From the NCBI GenBank assembly GCA_025917655.1, contig CP084609.1, positions 744,001-808,000 of the forward strand: a stretch of DNA of 64,000 nt. The letters run 5' to 3'. The notes beneath the pieces were generated by a model. It saw only the letters and a program-made list of their open reading frames with translations. It was not told the DNA's origin and searched no databases. The stretch is from Chlorella sorokiniana (lineage: Eukaryota; Chlorophyta; Trebouxiophyceae; Chlorellales; Chlorellaceae). The translations under genes and the position numbers were made by a program. Positions 30,101 through 42,700 of the stretch are shown here, piece after piece (within the stretch, counting starts at the first letter, position 1; the number at the start of each line of letters is the position of its first letter).

Positions 30101-31928
30101 CAGCTTATTTGAGCGGCTTCCAGCAAACGCTTCCACACCGCCTCCTCCCCCACCGCGGCTCTCACACCACCAAGTCCTGGCGGAGCGCCTCTTCCACAAC
30201 CGCCAGGTCCGCGGGCCTGATGGCGCCGTGCTCGACCCCGTCAGCCCGGCGTGGGAGCCGCTGGCCGCAGCTGGCATCTATACGGTGGGCCGCTTGCGGG
30301 ATGCGATGCTCGCGGGGCCCACTCTGGCCTTGCATATTGCTTGGGGCTGCGTGCCTGCCTCCTGGCGTGCGGTGGCGGACCAGCCGCCGCCGGCGGGGTG
30401 GCAGCTTTGCCGCGACGGGGCGGCCGAGTGGGTGCGCCGGCAGTTGCCGGGGCTGCCCGGCCCTGTGCACTACGCTGTCCGGGGTGATGGCAGCCTGCGC
30501 CCCCTCTCGGCGGCGCCGGCCCTCCCGGCTGGCACCGTATGGCAGCCCTGCTGCGTGGTGGGGGCGGCCGCCCCATGCTGCTCGGCGCGTGGGATTCCGT
30601 CTTCGTGGACCCCACCGTGTGGGGCTTTGGCAGCGTGGACCTCTTGGGGTTCACCGTTAAGGCAGCCACACAGCGGCGCATCCACCTGGCAGCCCGGCAG
30701 CGCTGCGGCCCGCGATACCTTCCTTCGGCGGGCTGCAGGCCAGCCCTGTGGCGGCAGCCTGCAGATGAGCCAGGCCCGTCTGCTGCCGCCACGGGCTTGC
30801 AAGCGTTGGAGCTACGCTGGGCCTCCTCCTACGACACGCGGCTTCACGAGCGGGTCATGTCTCGCCGGCGGGCAGCAGAGTGGGAGGTGGATCTCCTGCC
30901 GTGTCAGCGCCCGGGCCAGCGGCAGCGCCTTGCCGTCTTTGAACGGGGTGGCGCAGCGGCAGCATGCTGAGGAAGAGCAGTTGCAGCAGCTTCAGCCACA
31001 GCCGGCCCCACCACCAGCTTGGCCTTTGAGGGACGACACAGTGGATGCAGCGGCAGCGCCGGCGGGCCTCAATGAGGCTGCCCAAGCGGAGCGCGCTGCG
31101 GTGCGCGGTGTATGGCGCCGCCTGCGCGAGGCAGACCTGCCCCGTGAGCAGTACACTGTGGCATACCGCGTGCTGCATGGGTGCCTGTATGTGGGCGCCT
31201 TCCTTTGCCACATTCGGGTCGTGCCAGCGGCAGATGCGTTGTGCCAGCACGGTGATTGTGCGGCAGCAGCGGATCCGCCCCTTGATGGGCTGACCCATGC
31301 ATTCTTGCTCTGCCCCGCCGTGGCCGCTGCTGCCGAGTGGGTCTGTCGTGTCTTTGCGGCTGTCTCGGGTGTGCGCCCTCCTCCCCTCTGTCCCCGTGTC
31401 TTTCTTGCAGATGAGCATGCCACTTGGGCCCCACCCGCCCGTCTTCGCCACGTATGGGCACACCTGCGCACCGCTTACCTCTACGCTGTGTGGCAGCTGC
31501 GCGGCCGGCGAACTCTTGCGGGCCAGCCCATCTCGCCGGCCAGCGTGTGCGGTGCCACGGTAGCAGCGGTGCTGGCTGCCATCAAGCGGGACTGGGCGCG
31601 GGCCACGCACAACATGCGCCGGCTGGATGGCACCTATGCTGAGTGGTTCCGTGGCCGCGACACCTCCCTCCGTATGGGCCAGTTCAAAGCGCGGTGGACC
31701 CACAGGGGCGCGCTTTGTGTTGTGGAGGCGGGTGCTATGCGGTTGCGCTTCAGCCTGTCCCACCCGGTGGCCGCACCAGTGGAGGGCCCTTCTGCGTCTC
31801 GGGTGCCTGCAATTGCCCCTGCGTCCTGCCTTGGTCCCTTGCCCCCTCCACGCCTGCAGCTCCCCCTGCCTCCGCTCGCCCTGGTGGAGCCTCACCTGCG
31901 GCTCTCCCTCCTGCGGGGCCGCTGCTGA
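27096..31928 (+). CDS. LINE-A ORF2 (copy A4): endonuclease, reverse transcriptase, zinc module
   Basis: About 1,610 codons from ATG 27096 to the stop at 31928. The endonuclease lies at about residues 1-270 (VNANGL, FEAH, GCYAPTE, GDWNH, DRWYAA, PGDHLAV). The RT core is at about residues 540-800 (LLPKPG, FLDFEKAYDRVD, VQQGSPLS, HADD at 29366-29377), and the zinc module CQHGDC...HAFLLC is near residue 1380. The frame changes near 27765 (a G run), near 29900-30230 and near 30950 (an extra G), so the product would be cut. One stretch (27701-30100) stays open for about 800 codons. Apart from the homopolymer-type breaks this is one of the two most complete ORF2 copies here. Confidence 0.9.
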
Positions 31929-33018
31929 GTATGGAGCGTGAAGGCGGGGCAGCCCCTTCAAGCGGCGGGGCAGCAATGGCACGGGCTGCACCACGCGCGG
32001 GCGTCGGTTAACTCTCCGCCCTGCCCTTTTCTGGCTGGGGCCCTCCTCTTCTTTGCGGGGCGCTTTCCCACGGCCTCAGCGGCCTTCTTGTTATTTTTAT
32101 AATCGACCGTGCTGCTTCCACTCCCTTTTGGGCCATGCGATACAGCCTGACCTCTGTTCATCTTTACATGCGCGCTGCTGGGGCTCCTTCCATTCTTGCA
32201 GGCGGCGGCAGTTGGGCGGCCGGCAGCGGCAGCGGCGATGGCGGCAAGTGCGTGTGTAGTGGCGCGGCGGGTGATGGGCGTTCGCCACCGTGTGTGGCAA
32301 CGTGCCGGCGGGGTCCGCCGCCCCCCGCCCGGCTTGCCTTGCGGCACCCGCGCCGCCCGGTCCTAGCGGGCCGGCAGGCACGCCTGCGGAGCGCGTACAT
32401 GCCCTTGCTGTCGGTAGTCGTGTGCCCGCCAGCCCTCGGCTTGCCCCGTCCTTGCTCTTTGCATCCATTGGCTGACGGTTCCCCAGCGCTCGGCTCCTGC
32501 GTTGGCTTGTCCCTGTTCCCATGGCTCCCTCCAGCACGCTTCCACACTCGATTTCCTCGCCCCTTTCTGAGTGGCTTGCACCTTCCCTTTCCATGGCTCC
32601 CCTCCTTTTCTTAGCCTGCCCCCTCCTGGACGCCCCCTTCTCCCTGTCCCAGTACGCCCCCTTTTTTTTTTGTCTTGGCCTGGTTGCCTTTGCGTCTCTT
32701 CCGTGGTGGGTTGCTCCATCCTCGCCTCGGGTCTTTCAGTTCTTTGCCTTGCCCTGTTGTGCCGCTGCCTGCCCCAGTCTGGCGGTTGCCGGGATCTCGC
32801 GTTTCATCTGCTTTCACAGCGACATACCGATTACACATACACACACAAAACAAAAAGAAAAAAATCTGCGTACCACCCCGTGGCTGCATGCCCCATCTTG
32901 CTGTCACATGCGCGTTCGCGCTGCTGTTTGGCTGCCTCATCGGTCATGATGCTTCGTGGCTTCGGCCTACCTACGCTTCTTGAGATCCCCCACGTCTCAA
33001 GTGTAAGAGCACCCCCCC
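31929..33018 (+). other. LINE-A 3' UTR (copy A4)
   Basis: About 1.09 kb non-coding. A CA-repeat plus A-rich tract lies at about 32832-32866, followed by the about 145-nt terminal segment with TGTAA at 33002-33006 and poly(A) at 33019-33047. No gene is seen. Confidence 0.8.
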
Positions 33019-33049
<31 letters not shown>

Positions 33050-33407
33050 TACAGGGGCTGGGGTGGTCTGCTCAGGTCGTCTTGCGTCCCTGTGTCTTTG
33101 AGGGGGGCGTGTTGTCTTGCGCCGCGTGCGGCCTGCATCTGGGCAGCAGCTCGACGCGGGGCTGCACCCAGGCGTGCGGCCCGGTATGCTCCGCGTTTTG
33201 GGACCGGCGGCATCACGCCGGCTGCTGCTGCCGCAGCCTTGGCGGCGCCTTTGGGCGGCGGCGCCCGGCCGCTGCCAGGGGGCAGCGGCCAGGTCTGGGC
33301 CTGGCGGATGTACCTGCTGCCCCCTTGGCCGCTGGGCCTGCTGCCGCCCGGGTGGTCCCGTTGCCCCGCTGGCCCCTCCTCCCTCCCCTCCCCTTCCTGC
33401 AGAAGAA

Positions 33408-33760
33408 TGTTGGATGGAGGTAGTTACAAAGAGCGCAAGAGTATGAAAGAGGGCGCAGAATGGCGCTAAATAGGCTGGAGCAGCACAATGCTACTATTGG
33501 CATTATTCCGGCATATGCGGGGTAGTGTTTGTGGTAGTGGCATGACGGCGGGGCTCAGGTGCACAGAAATGCATGGCATGGGGGTCAATCAACTTAGAAT
33601 AAAGTGGGAAAGCATAATCGAAGGGTGTCTGAGCATATTAGGCGGGTCAAGCTCATGCATGACGAAAGGGTGTCCACGTCAGCAGCGTCTGCCACGTGGC
33701 AGCTGGGGAGATGTGCTGCGGGTGTGCAGGCTGGACATGTGGCTCAGCCACATCTCAACA
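33408..33760 (-). repeat. Copia-3 3' LTR (353 bp)
   Basis: TGTTGG...CAACA. It is identical by eye to 38793-39145. AAGAA precedes it. Confidence 0.92.
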
Positions 33761-36700
33761 CTCCCACGCAGGCTGCACAGCCGCTGCACTCAGGCGATGC
33801 CCATAGCTGCGCGGCAGTACTTGAACTTGTTGGTGGGCACGGGCTTGGTCAGGATGTCAGCAACCATGGCATCGGTGGGGATGTAGCTGAAGTTGACTTC
33901 GCCACGGATGACGCGCTCGCGTGCAAAGTGGTGGATGATGTCGATGTGCTTGGAGCGAAGGGAGATGACTGGATTCTTCAGCATGTGAATGGCTGATTGG
34001 CTGTCTGACTTGATGTCGATGCAGGCGATGTGCAGGTCCAGGTCAGCGAAGAGCTTGCGCAGCCACAGTGCTTCCTTGACGGCGGAGGCGGCTGCCATGT
34101 ACTCAGCTTCTGTAGTAGATGAGGCGACGGTGGGTTGCAGGCGTGAGCTCCAGGTGATGGCGCCGTTCTTGAAGGTGAAGACGTAGCCGGTGGTGGAGCG
34201 GCGGGTGTCGATGTCGCCAGCATGGTTGGCGTCGCAGTAGGCGTCGAGGGTAGCGTTGGACGGGCTGAAGATGATGCCGTAGTCAGGGGTACCAGCGAGG
34301 TAGCGCAGCACATGCTTGGCTGCAGTCCAGTGGGAGGTGGTGGGCTTGGACATGTAGCGGGCCAGCGCTCCCACGGCTTGGGCGATATCGGGTCTGGTGC
34401 AGGATGCCAGGTACATGAGGGAGCCGATGAGTGTGGAGTAGGGGTGCTCTGAGATGTCCAGTGGGTCTCCGTCGGCGGTGAGCTTGAAGGCGATGCTTGA
34501 GGGTGTGTCGAAAGGCTTGGACTTGTCCATGCTGAACTTGGACAGCAGGTCGGTGGTGTGACGGGTCTGGGTCAGCTTGATGGTCTTGGAGGCGCGGTCT
34601 CGCATGATGTCGATGCCCAGGAAGAAGGAGGCTGGGCCCAGGTCGCGGGTGTCGAAGGCGGTGGCTATCTGCTTCTTGATGGAGCTCAGCATGGATGTGT
34701 CGGCGGTGATGACCAGGATGTCGTCGACGTAGATGAGCAGGTAGACTTGGTGGAGAGGACAGCTTGATGAAGAGGCCTGGGTCAGCAGCTGACTCGGTGA
34801 AGCCCATGGACTCGATCTCGGTCTTCAGGGTGCGATGCCAGGCTCGAGAAGCTTGCTTGAGTCCATAGAGGGCCTTGTTCAGCTTGCGTGCTTGGTCATG
34901 GTTGCCGTTGTGGTAGCCAGGAGGTTGCTGAATGTAGACGTCTTCGTCCAGCTTGCCGTTGAGGAAGGCGGTCTTGATGTCCAGCTGGTGAATCTCTAGG
35001 TCCAGGTCGGCAAAGCAATGGCCAACACGGTGCGCGGGGTGGAGTACTTGGAGACAGGTGCAAACACTTGGTCGTAGTCGATGCCTTCGCGTTGGTGGAA
35101 GCCTTTGACGACGAGGCGGGCCTTGTAGCGCTCGATGTTGCCGTTGGCGTCGCGCTTCTCCTTGTAGACCCACTTGACTGGAATGGGCTTGACGCCGGGA
35201 GGTGTAGGTTGCGGTGGTCCAGTGTTGTTGGCGGCCGGGAAGCGATCTCCTCGTCCATGGCGGAGCGCCAAAGGTCGGCGTTGGGAGATTGCGGGGGCTT
35301 CCTCCAGGTGGTAGGCTCAGCTGTTGCGGTGGCGATGTTGATGGTGGCTCGAGAGGTGATGCGGTATGCGTCGTCCCGCCACCTGGCTGGCTGGGCGCGC
35401 GCAGCACGGCACGCCCGGTGCGCGCCGCAGGCGATGGGAGGAGAAGGTGGGTCTTCAGGCTCGGCTGGTGCTCCCACGGACTCGGTGTCGCCGGTGTCAT
35501 CGTTGTCGATGAGGGAAATGGTCTCTGGCGGGATGGGCTTGGGCAGGTTGGAGCTGGCCTCATTGAAGGTGACATCGCGGCCGATGACGATGGAGCCGTT
35601 GTCCAGCAGATCTTGTAGCCTTTGGTGTTGGTGGGGTAGCCGATGAAGCGGCCGGGCTCGCTAACCGCATCGAGCTTGGAGCGTAGTCTTTGTTGGAATG
35701 TGGGCGTAGGCACGGGCGCCAAAGATGCGCAGTGGGAGAGGTCGGGCTTGGTGCCGTGAAGCATCTCGTAGGGGGTGACGTCTTGGGCAGATGTTGGCGA
35801 GCGGTTGCGCAAGTAGTTGGCGGTGACGATGGCTTCGGCCCAAAGATGCTTGGGCAGGTTGTACTCGGCCAGCATGGGGCGCGCCTTGTCCCAGCAGGTG
35901 CGGTTGAGACGCTCAGCCTTGCCGTTTTTTGGGGCGTGTAGGAGACGGTGGTCTCGACTGGATGCCCTTGGACTTGTAGAAGGTGTCCAGGTCGTTGTTG
36001 ATGAACTCGCCGCCGTTGTCGAGCGGATGCGCTTGACGGTGTGGCCGGTCCGACGCTCCAGCAGGTTGACGGTGGTCTTCGGGAAGTCGGCGGCGTCGAC
36101 TTGCGGCGCAAGGGAGCGATGTGAGAGTAGCCAGTGTAGTCATCCAGATGGTCATGAAGTACAGGCCGCCACCGTGGGAGGGGACCGGCATGGGACCGCA
36201 GAGGTCGGGTGTGCGCGGCCTCCAGAGGCTTGTGGGTGAAGGAGGTGGAGGCGTTGAACGGTTGGCGATGTTGCTTGCCCAGTGGTGCGTCGCCGTGTGT
36301 GTCCGCGCCGGTGGCTTTGAAGTCGAGAGGGGTCGATGCCGATGCCGGTGGCCATGGTGGTGAGCTTGGCCAGGTTGTCGTAGCCGAGGTGGCCGAGGCG
36401 GCGGTGCCACGAGGTTGGGTGTGTGGGCGCGTGCGCGTAGGCGATGGTGAGGGCGTAGGCGGCGGAGCCTGGCTCGAGGCGGCGGGCCGGCCAGGTGGTA
36501 GGTGTTGCTGGTGGCGTCGGTGTAGCCGTAGGCAATCATGTGGTTGCCCATGGAGATCCGGCGGCCGGTGCGGTCAAAGGAGAAGCCGATGCCTTTACGG
36601 GTGGCTCGGTTGACGGACAGGAGGTTGTCGGCGGCGTCCGGCATGTAGAGCACGTCGGTGAGCTTGATCAGGTTGTCAAGGTTGGGCTGCAGTACGCGTC

Positions 36701-38792
36701 GCCGATGAGGGTGGCCTCTCCTACGCCGCCGTTGCCGAAAGTGATGCGGATGGGCTGCGGCGCCGGGCGCAGGTTGGTGAGGAGTTCTTTGGTGTGGTGT
36801 GATGTGCCGGCTCGCTCCGGTGTCCACGATCCAGTTGTCGCCGATGGTGTTGGAGGTGGTGGCGGCGGTGAAGGCGATGGCGCCGTACCGGGCGTTGACG
36901 CTGCGGTTGGAAGGCGGCGGGCGTTGGTTGAAGCGGCGGGCTTCCATGTCGCGGCGCTTCTTGTTGCACTCGTGGGCGTAGTGGCCAGGCTTGTGGCAGT
37001 AGAGGCAGGTGCCTTCGGCGTAGGCGCGGGCATCGCGGGAGGAGCGCTCGTCGACGCGGATGCCGAAGGTGCGTGGTGGGCCAAAGTTGGGTGGTGGACC
37101 GTTGAAGTTGGGCGGCCGCATGCGGGGGTTTCTTCTTTGCGGGGCCACCGCCGCGAGGGCCGTTGTTGCGGTTGATGCCGTTGATGTTGCGGGGAGCGCC
37201 ATTTTGTTGGAGTGCCGGTCGTCGCGGCGAGGATGGAAGGAGGCCATCGGGGCTGAGTCGGAGCTGCGGATGACGTCGGGCTTGGCGCGGCGGTGCTCGG
37301 CTTGCGAAGGTGGGGCAGGATGTCATCCACGGTGAATGTGCCGGCGGAGGCGGTGGTGGTTTCGATGACGGTGACGACCGTGTCGAAGGTGGAGGGCAGG
37401 CCCGCCGGGACTTGGCACGCCACGTCGATGTCTTCGACCTTGTGGCCGGCGGCGTTGAGCTGGTCTTGCGGGGCCTTGGCACGGTTGGTGAAGGCGGTGA
37501 CGGTCTCGGTGGAGGCCATCTTCAGAGAGTTGAGCTCACGGCGCAGTTGGAGCTTGCGTGCGAAGGACTTGGCGGCGAAGATGCCTTGCAGAGTGGTCCA
37601 GGCTTGGTTGGCCGTGGTGCGGCGCGCAGATGGTTGGCTGGTGGTGGGGCTTGACGAGGAGGCCGATGTAGGAGAGGGCGAGCTCGTCTGCCTTGATGTC
37701 CTCGGGAGTTGTTGGGGCCTCGGTGCTGACGACGGTGTGCCAGCACTTCTTGGTGGTGAGGAAGAACTTCATGTTGGCTGCCCACACTGTGTAGTTGTCC
37801 CAGTCCAGCCGCTCAATGGACATGCCGTCTGTCGCCATGCTGTCCACGCTTGTGTGCAACTGCTGACTGACGACGGCTGGCGGCCGCTAGCGGGCACCTT
37901 GTGCCTCTGCTAGTGCGTGCTCGGAGGTGCCGCGGCAAGGGGTGCCGCAGATGTGCCGCCGGAGATGGCTGGCGGAAAGGTGGGGAAGGTCGGTGCCTAA
38001 GAATAAGTAGCCGGTACGTGGCACACGAGGCCAGGCACCGAACGGGGGAGCTGCGTGCCACACGTGGACAGCACAGCCCAGGCACCACCTTTGAGTAAAT
38101 GTAACAGAAGTGGAGGAATAGACGGGAAAGGGGGCAGGACAGATGTGGATGGCAGCGGCGCTCGGACGGCGCTAGGGCACTGCCTGAAGGAGAGTGCCCG
38201 GGGGGCAAAGGCAGCGGCGCACTTAGGCGCTGGGGCACTGCCAATAACGGAGGGGCCAGAGGGGCGGAGCAGCGGCGCGCGGAGGCGCTAGGGCGCTGCT
38301 TGCACTTATCTTAAGTGATTGTGTCAGCGTAGAGCTACGGCAGTGGGTTGAGGCAAAGTGGAAGTTTAGTAACTTGGCGGGAGGCGGGGTATCGAGCTGG
38401 TCACAAGTGACCCAACTCGCTTACTCAGCTGCCACACAGCTGCTCAAGCAGCTGTCTCTTTGCGAGCAGGTGCTGTCGAAAGCAGATTTAGGCTGCCGGA
38501 AAGCAGAATTGAGCTGTCGGCTGCTGGCTGGCAGCTAGGCAGCAAAAGGCGCTGGCTGTGCGAGCGAAAGGCGGCGCTGTGCGAGCGAAAAGGCGCTGCT
38601 ATGTGCGAAATGTGCCGCAAGCAAAGGCGGGCTTAGTCTGAGAGGCTTCGGTCGAAGGCGCCGTTCCGGAGGTCGAGGCGGAAGTGCTCGCGAGTGGTGC
38701 GAGGGGCGCTGGCAGCGAGAAAAGGCGTCTGGGGTGACGGCAAGAGCGTGTGCCGGACTCAAGGGCAGAGGAGGGAGCTGGGGCCCATAACC

Positions 38793-39145
38793 TGTTGGAT
38801 GGAGGTAGTTACAAAGAGCGCAAGAGTATGAAAGAGGGCGCAGAATGGCGCTAAATAGGCTGGAGCAGCACAATGCTACTATTGGCATTATTCCGGCATA
38901 TGCGGGGTAGTGTTTGTGGTAGTGGCATGACGGCGGGGCTCAGGTGCACAGAAATGCATGGCATGGGGGTCAATCAACTTAGAATAAAGTGGGAAAGCAT
39001 AATCGAAGGGTGTCTGAGCATATTAGGCGGGTCAAGCTCATGCATGACGAAAGGGTGTCCACGTCAGCAGCGTCTGCCACGTGGCAGCTGGGGAGATGTG
39101 CTGCGGGTGTGCAGGCTGGACATGTGGCTCAGCCACATCTCAACA
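38793..39145 (-). repeat. Copia-3 5' LTR (353 bp)
   Basis: TGTTGG...CAACA, with the primer site GGGCCCATAACC at 38781-38792 (+ strand reading). AAGAA follows at 39146. Confidence 0.92.
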
Positions 39146-39150
39146 AAGAA

Positions 39151-39771
39151 CCCATGCCGCAGGCCGCGCCCGCAGTGCAACGTCCCGAGGGAGAGCCTGG
39201 GTTTGATGTGGCTTGTGATTTTGTGGCGGAGGAGTTGGATTGTTCTGCGGCCGAGGCAGAGCAGATTGTTCTTGCGGCTCGTGAGGCGCAGCCTGCGGTC
39301 TACAGAGATGCGGCCCACGCCTCTCGCCCGGGTGACTTGCCTCGTGCTTTCAGATTGGCTCTGCATGCCCAGGCTGTTGTTTTGTTGGGCGAGCCGCGGG
39401 CTGCGGCTTTGGAGGTGGCCCCGCTTGCGGATTCTGGGGAGGCGGTGGGGGCGCCTGGGTCGTCGCGTCCTGCGGCCGCCCCCTCCCTCCTCTGCTTCCC
39501 CCGCCCAGGCCCATACCGCCCACCAAGCTCTGCCAAGCGTGGATCTGTCACAACCTTGGCAAAGGGCCCTGCTGGCACCCAGGGCCACCTGCCATCTGCT
39601 TCTGGCCCTCGCCGCTCGGCGCGTTTGTCGGCTCCAGCCGAGGCGGGTGCCCACAGCTGGTTGACAATTGCGACGCGGGCGGCGCCTGAGCGGGGCGCAC
39701 GTCTGGACACGGTTCTTCCACCGGTTGCGGCAGCAGGAGCCGCAGCCGGCCCCGCAGATGAGTCGTTTTGA
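39151..39771 (+). CDS. LINE-A ORF1 C-terminal part (copy A5)
   Basis: A single open frame from PMPQAAPAVQRPEG through a proline- and alanine-rich region to GPADESF and TGA at 39769-39771. This is the only copy in which this part of ORF1 is uninterrupted. It overlaps the ORF2 ATG (39758) by 14 nt. The upstream half of ORF1 lies before Copia-3 at 33048-33407. Confidence 0.6.
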   Translation, partial: PMPQAAPAVQRPEGEPGFDVACDFVAEELDCSAAEAEQIVLAAREAQPAVYRDAAHASRPGDLPRAFRLALHAQAVVLLGEPRAAALEVAPLADSGEAVGAPGSSRPAAAPSLLCFPRPGPYRPPSSAKRGSVTTLAKGPAGTQGHLPSASGPRRSARLSAPAEAGAHSWLTIATRAAPERGARLDTVLPPVAAAGAAAGPADESF

Positions 39772-42700
39772 TTGGCGGGCCGCTCGCCCTGCCCAGCCTT
39801 TGCGCCTCGTGGCGGTCAATGCTAACGGCCTGCGTGATGCTGCTAAGCGGCACCAGCTGCTTGAGCGGTTCATTGCTGGTCCTTGGCATATGCTGCTTGT
39901 GTTTGAGGCGCATGCTGCCTCTGCGGAGGAGGTGGCAGGCTGGGCACGCGAGGGCACAGGGCGCGCGCTCGCCTTTTGCGGGAGCAGCTTTTGCTGCCCC
40001 GCACACTAGCTCTTCTGCTGGGGTGGTTGCCTTCATAAAGGCCACCGCCCCCGTGGAGGCCGTCACGCTGGCGGCTGTCCCGGCCCAGGAGGGCAGGCTT
40101 CTCCATCTTTCCTTCTCCTATGCAGGCCTTCCCTTTTCAATCCTTGGCTGTTATGCGCCCACGGAGGCGTGCAACCGCCCTGCATTTTTCTCCAGGTCCC
40201 TTGCTGCAGCAATCCCCACCGACCGCCTTGTGCTCATGGCTGGCGATTGGAACCACGTTTCTGATCCCTTGGACGTTGCCGGCGCTACCGCCCTTTCACG
40301 GCATCGATTTGCCGGCGCGGAGGAGTTTGCTGCGGTGGCGGCTCAGCGCAACCTGGTGGATGTGTGGCGGCGGCTCCACCCGGCGGCACGTGCAGTCACG
40401 CACGTAGCCTCCGGGGCTGCAGGCGGGGCGCGCTTGGACCGTTGGTATGCGGCAGCGCCCTGCTTGCAGGGATTAGCAGCGCAGGCATCCTTCATGGCTT
40501 CCCTGGCGATCACCTCGCTGTGGATGTCCATTTGTCGCCCCCTTCCGTCGTCCCTGCTGGCCCTGGGCGCTTCCGCCTCCCTGACCACTTCCACTCCGAC
40601 CCAGATTTTGTCGCTTTTGTCCGCCAGCACATCCACACCTTTGCAGAGGAGCACCCCGTGCAGCCTGGCGCCCGCCGCGCTTACTGGGTTGCACTCAAGG
40701 CCCACCTCTCCACCCACGTCGTGGCATTCACTGCAGCCCGGCGGCGGCAAGCGGATGCCACGAGGCGCGCGTTGTTGGCTGCAGTGGAGGACGCCATGCG
40801 AGCATATCTTAGCCAGCCCAGCCACCCAGCCACGCTTGGCCTGCTCCGACGTGCGACCGCAGCCTTGAGGGAGCATGACGCGGCAGCAGAGCAGCGGCGG
40901 CGCGAACAGCTGGACGTCCTTTGGCATTGCTTCGGCGAGCGCCCTACACGCTGGTTTCACATGTTGGACCGCAGCGCCTTACCAAACCAGCCCCTGGCGG
41001 AGCTCTTACACCCATCTGACCCAGCAGCCCCAGCAGCAGACCTCAGCACACCCGCGGGCCGTGAACTTGCCTCAACCCGGGCGGTGGCCTTCTTCTCGGC
41101 GGACAGCCCTGTGGGCCTCTTCCACTCGGAGGCTACCGACTCCGCAGCAGCGGGGCGGTTGTTGGACGCGCTGGATGCCACCCTGTCCCCTGACGAGGCG
41201 GCTGCCACTCTAGGACCTGCTGGTGGGCCCATCACTGATGCTGAGGTGCAGGCTGTGTTTCCTGACCTGCCACTTGGCACCAGCCCTGGCCTGGATGGTC
41301 TGCCGTATTCCTTCTACGTGACGTTCTGGTCTGAGCTGCGCCCGTTCTTCCTGGGCATGGCTGATGAGGCCTTGGCTGTTGCTGCCGCTGCTGATGAGGG
41401 TAGCCTGGCAGCTGGGGTGGAGCCGTTCCTGCCCTCTGAGGTTACGGCTGGCCTCATTGTCCTGCTGCCCAAGCCTGGCACCGCTGACGCCCGGCAGCTT
41501 GCCTCCCACCGCCCCATCACCCTCCTGAATTGTGACTACCGCCTGCTAGCTAAGGTGTTGTCGGCCCGCTTCGCTGGGCCCCTTCTCTCCGTCATCGACC
41601 CCACCCAGACCGCCTTCTTACCCGACCGTTGGATTGGCGACAATGTCCTGCTGCACCTTGAGGAGGTGGAGTACTTGAGAGAGCAGGATGCGCCTGGCTG
41701 CATCGTCTTCCTGGACTTTGAAAAGGCGTACGACAGGGTTGATCGCCCTTGGCTTTTTGATGTCATGCGCCGCATGCGCTTCCCGCAGCTTGCTGTGCGT
41801 TGGGTGCAGCTGATGCTGTCCGGGTGCACTGCCATGGTGTCCCTGAACGGCTATTACACCCCAGCCTTCCCACTAGCACGCAGTGTGCAACAGGGCAGCC
41901 CCCTTAGCGTTTTGTTGTATCTCATTGCTGCACAACCCCTCGCAGCTTCCTTGCGCCGTGCGCAGCAGCAGGGCGTTTGCAGGCCCCTGCTGCTGCCTGG
42001 GGGCTCCCCTGCTCCAATCTCCCACCAACATGCAGATGATATCACCATCCATGTCTTGGCCCCGCGTGACGCGCACGCCGCCCTGGCGGGGCCTGTGGCC
42101 GACTTTTGCGCAGCCACCCAGGCCAGGCTCAACCTGCGCAAGTGCAAGGGCATCTTGTTTGGCGATCAGTCCACCATCGACCCTGCAACGCGCTTGTGTG
42201 GCGTCACTGGCGTGCGCTTCCCTTCGCCGTCAGAGTCCATCCGCCACCTCGGCATTCACCTGGGCCTTGACGCCCAGGTGGCCACACAGGCAACCTTCCA
42301 AGTTCTCGTGGTAAGGCTGAGGGAGGTTGCTGAGCGTTGGGCGCGGCACGAGCTGTCCTGGCTGGGGAGGGCCCACGTGGCCAAGCAGGTGCTGGCGGCC
42401 ATGGTGGTGTATCACGCCACCTTTGTGCGCCCGCCGCCTGCCATGTGGCGCCGCATTGTTAGCGTCATTTTCTCTTTTGTGGGTGGCATGTCACCCTCTG
42501 ATGTCCTGCGCGGTGCTGCCGTTAGCCACCCAGCCCGCCACACTGCTGCCTTGCCGTGGTTGGAGGGGGGCATTAACTTGGTTGCCCCCGACGTGCATGC
42601 TGATTGCTTGCGTGCCAAGGTCACCGCCCGCCTTCTGCAGCCAGGCCGTCATGCTTGGAAGCTCCTTGTTGCGGCGCGCCTGGTGGATGCCGTCCCTTCC

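Larger units (their letters stand above)
20388..33047 (+). repeat. 12.66-kb tandem unit 1: LINE-A A4 with Copia-2
   Basis: Unit 1 is LINE-A 20388-20746, Copia-2 20747-26485, then LINE-A 26491-33047 with poly(A). Unit 2 (33048-45707) has the same order, the same internal insertion point and nearly the same length. The two are therefore copies of one nested structure, not independent insertions. Confidence 0.85.
20388..33047 (+). mobile_element. LINE-A copy A4 (split by Copia-2)
   Basis: The 5' part 20388-20746 corresponds to A1 7345-7690 (second half of ORF1) and follows the poly(A) of A3 without a spacer. After Copia-2 the rest of ORF1 (to 27109), ORF2 (27096-31928), 3' UTR and poly(A) (33019-33047) are present. 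The 5' part differs from its sister at 33048-33407, mainly at CAG/CTG sites. The part after Copia-2 is almost identical to A5. Confidence 0.9.
33408..39145 (-). mobile_element. Copia-3: full-length, lightly broken Ty1/copia element (fossil)
   Basis: LTRs of 353 bp lie at 33408-33760 and 38793-39145. They look identical, so the insertion is young. The AAGAA duplication lies at 33403-33407 and 39146-39150. Minus-strand order: LTR, initiator tRNA-Met primer site, about 0.95 kb leader, gag with CLYCHKPGHYAHEC knuckle, protease DTGASRH, GAG-pre-integrase, integrase core, copia-type RT with YVDD, RNase H (DANHAGD, ADILTKP) and LTR. It looks whole in layout. The coding region is broken in roughly five to eight places. 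It is the reference for the Copia family in this window. Confidence 0.9.

Noticed and set aside
33408-39145. Copia-3 as an active element
   Set aside because: LTRs look identical, so it is young, but the coding region is broken in several places as read.
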